Assembly (NCBI GenBank): GCA_031177555.1
Contig: JAPSGM010000091.1
Span: 1 to 7,323, forward strand
Origin: Chloroflexota bacterium
Lineage (GTDB): Bacteria > Chloroflexota > Limnocylindria > QHBO01
Reading direction: 5' to 3'
Length of the DNA stretch: 7,323 nucleotides
Shown here: in pieces, positions 5,591-7,323 of the stretch
How positions within the stretch are numbered: position 1 is the first letter of the stretch
How the letters are laid out: the number at the start of each line of letters is the position of its first letter
The notes under the pieces: model-generated
The model's database searches: none
What the model saw: only the letters and a program-made list of their open reading frames with translations
Told to the model about the DNA's origin: nothing
Program-made: the position numbers and the translations under genes

Positions 5591-6795
5591 GAGCCCACGG
5601 AACCCGCGCCTGCCAGCTCCCCGGTCCGTTCGAGCTTCGCCAGCGACTCGCCCATGCGCTCCAGCGCGCGGCCGATGTTCTCCTGCGAGTTCGCGTAGCT
5701 GAGGCGCACGTAGCCCTCGCCACTGCTCCCGAAGGCGGTGCCCGACAGCACGCAGACGCCGGCATCGTAGAGCAGGTGGTCGGCGATCTCGTTCGACGTG
5801 CGCCCGAATGACGAGACGTTCGGGAATGCGTAGAACGCGCCGCGCGGCGTCACCGCGCTCACCCCCGGGATGGCGTTCAGTCCCTCCACGATCAGCCGGC
5901 GGCGAGCCATGAACTCCTCGCGGAAGCGCTGCGGCTCGTCCTGCGGCCCGGCGAGCGCCGCCACGGCGCCGGCCTGGGCGAAGGCGTTGGTGCACGACAC
6001 GCTGTTGATCACCAGGCGGCTGAACGAGGGGGCCAGCCAGTCCGGCACGATCCCGTAGCCCAGCCGCCAGCCGGTCATCGCGAACGTCTTGCTGAAGCCG
6101 TCGAGCGTGATCGTGCGCTCCGCCATGCCGGGCAGGGTCGCGATCGAGAGCGGCTCGCCGTCGTACTGCAGCCGGCCGTAGATCTCATCGGCCAGGACCA
6201 CCAGGTCGCGCTCGAGCGCGATGCGGGCGATCTCGCGGATGTCGTCGGCGGTCAGGATCGAGCCGGTCGGGTTGTGCGGCGAGTTCAGGACGATCATCCG
6301 CGTCCGATCGGTCACCAGCGTGGCCACCTCGGCCACGTCCATGCGGAACTCGCTCGCCTCGCGCAGCGGCGCGGGGACGGGCGTGCCGCCGACGTAGGCG
6401 ATCATCGACTCGTAGATCGGGAAGCCGGGATTGGGGTAGATGACCTCGTCGCCCTCGTCGACCAGGGCCAGCATGGCGTAGAACATGATTGGCTTGGCGC
6501 CGGGCGTCACGACCACCTGGTCGGGGGTGGCCTGGATTCCCTTCCAGCGGCTCACGTCGGCGACGATCGCCTCCTTGAGCGGCGCGATGCCGGTGGCCGG
6601 CGTGTAGTGGGTCATGCGCTCGTTTAGGAGGGCACGGACGGTGGCCTCGCCCACGTGGCGCGGCGTGTCGAAGTCGGGCTCGCCGAGCTCCAGGTGGATC
6701 ACGTCGCGGCCGGTGGCCTCCAGCGCCCGGGCACGCGCTGCCGCCTCGAAGGCGGTCTCGGTCCCGATCCGCTCCATGCGGGATGCAAGCTTCAC
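5587..6795 (-). CDS. Class I/II PLP-dependent aminotransferase (AspC-like)
   Basis: This is a 402-residue fold-type I aminotransferase, the usual length for aspartate/aromatic aminotransferases of the I-gamma type. It moves an amino group between an amino acid and a 2-oxoacid using pyridoxal phosphate. Visible landmarks are LGEPDFDTP (37-45), Tyr64 in THYTPATG (62-69), SPHNPTG with Asn175, LADEIYG with Asp203 and Tyr206, the Schiff-base lysine Lys236 in DGFSKTFAMTGWRLGY (232-247), Arg244 for PLP phosphate, and Arg364 (GYVRLSYA), which binds the substrate carboxylate. Substrate specificity cannot be read from sequence; aspartate, alanine or aromatic acids are all possible. A GTG start at 6795 is preferred over the ATG at codon 7 because AAGAGG lies 9 nt upstream of it. 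It is the first gene of the minus-strand operon and is coupled by ATGA to the transketolase-family gene. Confidence 0.93.
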   Translation of the reverse strand: MKLASRMERIGTETAFEAAARARALEATGRDVIHLELGEPDFDTPRHVGEATVRALLNERMTHYTPATGIAPLKEAIVADVSRWKGIQATPDQVVVTPGAKPIMFYAMLALVDEGDEVIYPNPGFPIYESMIAYVGGTPVPAPLREASEFRMDVAEVATLVTDRTRMIVLNSPHNPTGSILTADDIREIARIALERDLVVLADEIYGRLQYDGEPLSIATLPGMAERTITLDGFSKTFAMTGWRLGYGIVPDWLAPSFSRLVINSVSCTNAFAQAGAVAALAGPQDEPQRFREEFMARRRLIVEGLNAIPGVSAVTPRGAFYAFPNVSSFGRTSNEIADHLLYDAGVCVLSGTAFGSSGEGYVRLSYANSQENIGRALERMGESLAKLERTGELAGAGSVGS

Positions 6796-6804
6796 GTGCG
6801 TGAG

Positions 6805-6810
6805 CCTCTT
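6805..6810 (-). promoter_or_regulatory. Ribosome binding site fixing the GTG start
   Basis: Read on the minus strand this is AAGAGG, 9 nt before the GTG at 6795. The alternative ATG six codons later has no comparable purine-rich sequence, so this site decides the start. Confidence 0.6.
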
Positions 6811-6830
6811 CTAGCCAGGTCGGGAGGCTT

Positions 6831-6836
6831 AGTGTA
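6831..6836 (-). promoter_or_regulatory. Possible -10 box for the aminotransferase operon
   Basis: The minus strand reads TACACT here, which would place a transcription start near 6824 and give a leader of about 28 nt. There is no good TTGACA-like -35 at 16-18 nt, so this is only a weak candidate. If the true promoter lies further right, the hairpin region 6892-7013 would become part of the leader. Confidence 0.25.
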
Positions 6837-6891
6837 CCGGCGCGCACATTCGGATGGGTCCCGTCGGCTGTCCCAGCAGCCCGCAACCTCG

Positions 6892-7013
6892 GCCCGCTGG
6901 AAGGGGCCATCGGGCACCGGAGCGGGCGGCCCCGTGCGGTTTGGCCCGCTCTGGCGGGCCAACGGCATCTGCCAGTCCCCGCTGGGAATGGTCTGCATCG
7001 GTCCCGGAGGGCC
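6892..7013. other. Run of GC-rich hairpins in the divergent intergenic region
   Basis: At least four stem-loops follow each other: GGGGCC 6903-6908 with GGCCCC 6928-6933; a perfect 9-bp stem TTGGCCCGC 6941-6949 with GCGGGCCAA 6954-6962 (TCTG loop); CCAGTCCC 6972-6979 with GGGAATGG 6984-6991 (one mismatch, 4-nt loop); and GGTCCC/GGGCC 7000-7013 with a bulged T. AGCGGGC at 6921-6927 can pair with GCCCGCT at either 6892-6898 or 6944-6950, so alternative folds are possible. None of the stems is followed by a T-run. No tRNA, SRP RNA, tmRNA or riboswitch class that I know fits. It may be a structured leader of the minus-strand operon, a small RNA, or simply a protein-binding or terminator-like intergenic sequence. 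Confidence 0.4.
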
Positions 7014-7038
7014 ATTGACGGGGCGTGCGCGAGCCGCT

Positions 7039-7047
7039 TGCTATACT
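7039..7047 (+). promoter_or_regulatory. Extended -10 promoter of the Fe-S carrier gene
   Basis: TGCTATACT is a close match to the extended -10 element (TGn followed by TATAAT). The best -35-like sequence, TTGACG at 7015-7020, is 21 nt away, too far for normal spacing, so the extended -10 probably does most of the work. The predicted start is near 7054, giving a leader of about 34 nt. This AT-containing island stands out from the surrounding GC-rich DNA. Confidence 0.6.
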
Positions 7048-7087
7048 TTCCGTAGCGACATACCCACACGCGAGAGGAACTCATCTC

Positions 7088-7323
7088 ATGACGATGTCCG
7101 AGACGACGCCGCAGGGCACCCCGCAGGGGATGCCGGCCCCGTCCGAGCAGCTGCTCGTCACGTTGACCGACGCCGCCGCCGCCAAGGTGCTCGAGCTGCG
7201 GTCGCGCGAGGGCAAGGCGGACGCGGTGCTGCGCCTCTTCGTCAAGAGCGGGGGCTGCTCCGGCTTCAGCTACGGCCTGGCCTTCGACGAGAAGATCGCC
7301 GACGACGACCGCGTGGAGCAGCA
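7088..7323 (+). CDS. A-type iron-sulfur carrier (IscA/ErpA family), 3' end missing
   Basis: The first 78 codons are present; the gene runs off the window. The protein matches A-type carriers, which accept Fe-S clusters from a scaffold and deliver them to apo-proteins in the cytoplasm. Residues 22-37 give the family start (LLVTLTDAAAAKVLEL), and the first conserved cysteine is Cys57 in LFVKSGGCSGFSYGLAFD (50-67). The family's C-terminal CGC-type motif would lie beyond the edge, so the cysteine set cannot be checked. The first 20 residues are a Thr/Pro/Gln-rich extension not typical of the core fold; a second start at codon 3 or 15 is possible. GAGAGGAA at 7072-7079 is a good ribosome binding site 8 nt before the ATG. 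The gene diverges from the aminotransferase operon and has its own promoter. It could help mature Fe-S proteins such as the Rieske protein nearby. Confidence 0.88.
   Translation, partial: MTMSETTPQGTPQGMPAPSEQLLVTLTDAAAAKVLELRSREGKADAVLRLFVKSGGCSGFSYGLAFDEKIADDDRVEQ

Noticed and set aside
5591..5995. N-terminal extension of the transketolase frame to 5995
   Set aside because: It lies out of frame inside the aminotransferase gene; the ATG at 5590 gives an ATGA overlap and a normal family start.
6841..7040. tRNA, SRP RNA or known riboswitch in the divergent intergenic region
   Set aside because: No T-loop GGTTCRA, SRP GGAAGG-AGCAGCC arrangement, T-box AGGGTGG, or other class-defining motif could be matched on either strand.

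Overview
The window is a high-GC bacterial chromosomal segment. Dense short-spaced genes, an ECF sigma factor followed by a membrane Rieske protein, and the protein style point to Chloroflexota or, less likely, Actinobacteriota. This placement is an impression from composition and gene neighbourhood, not a computed assignment. No mobile element, CRISPR array, rRNA or tRNA is visible.

The left block (126-2960, plus strand) has five genes with a shared redox flavour. They are a cupredoxin-like lipoprotein, an HxlR-family regulator with its own likely promoter and possibly a leaderless mRNA, a GAF protein related to free methionine-(R)-sulfoxide reductase (one of the three family cysteines is replaced), an ECF sigma factor, and a membrane-anchored Rieske 2Fe-2S protein. 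The Rieske start codon overlaps the sigma-factor stop by 8 nt. Its layout (about 105 cytoplasmic residues, one membrane segment, external Rieske domain) is what a redox-sensing anti-sigma factor would look like. This is the most interesting idea in the window and is an inference.

The middle and right block (2997-6795, minus strand) reads right to left as one probable operon: a class I/II PLP aminotransferase, then a 793-residue transketolase-family enzyme coupled by an ATGA overlap, then a 68-residue single-pass membrane protein 5 nt further on. It converges on the Rieske gene with a 36-nt gap. The transketolase keeps the ThDP-site histidines and several sugar-phosphate residues, but has GEG where the metal-binding motif is usually GDG. 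It is also about 130 residues longer than typical enzymes.

A 292-nt divergent intergenic region (6796-7087) separates the aminotransferase from the last gene. It holds a run of strong GC-rich hairpins with mutually exclusive pairings, then an extended -10 promoter. The last gene is a plus-strand A-type iron-sulfur carrier (IscA/ErpA family), cut by the window edge.
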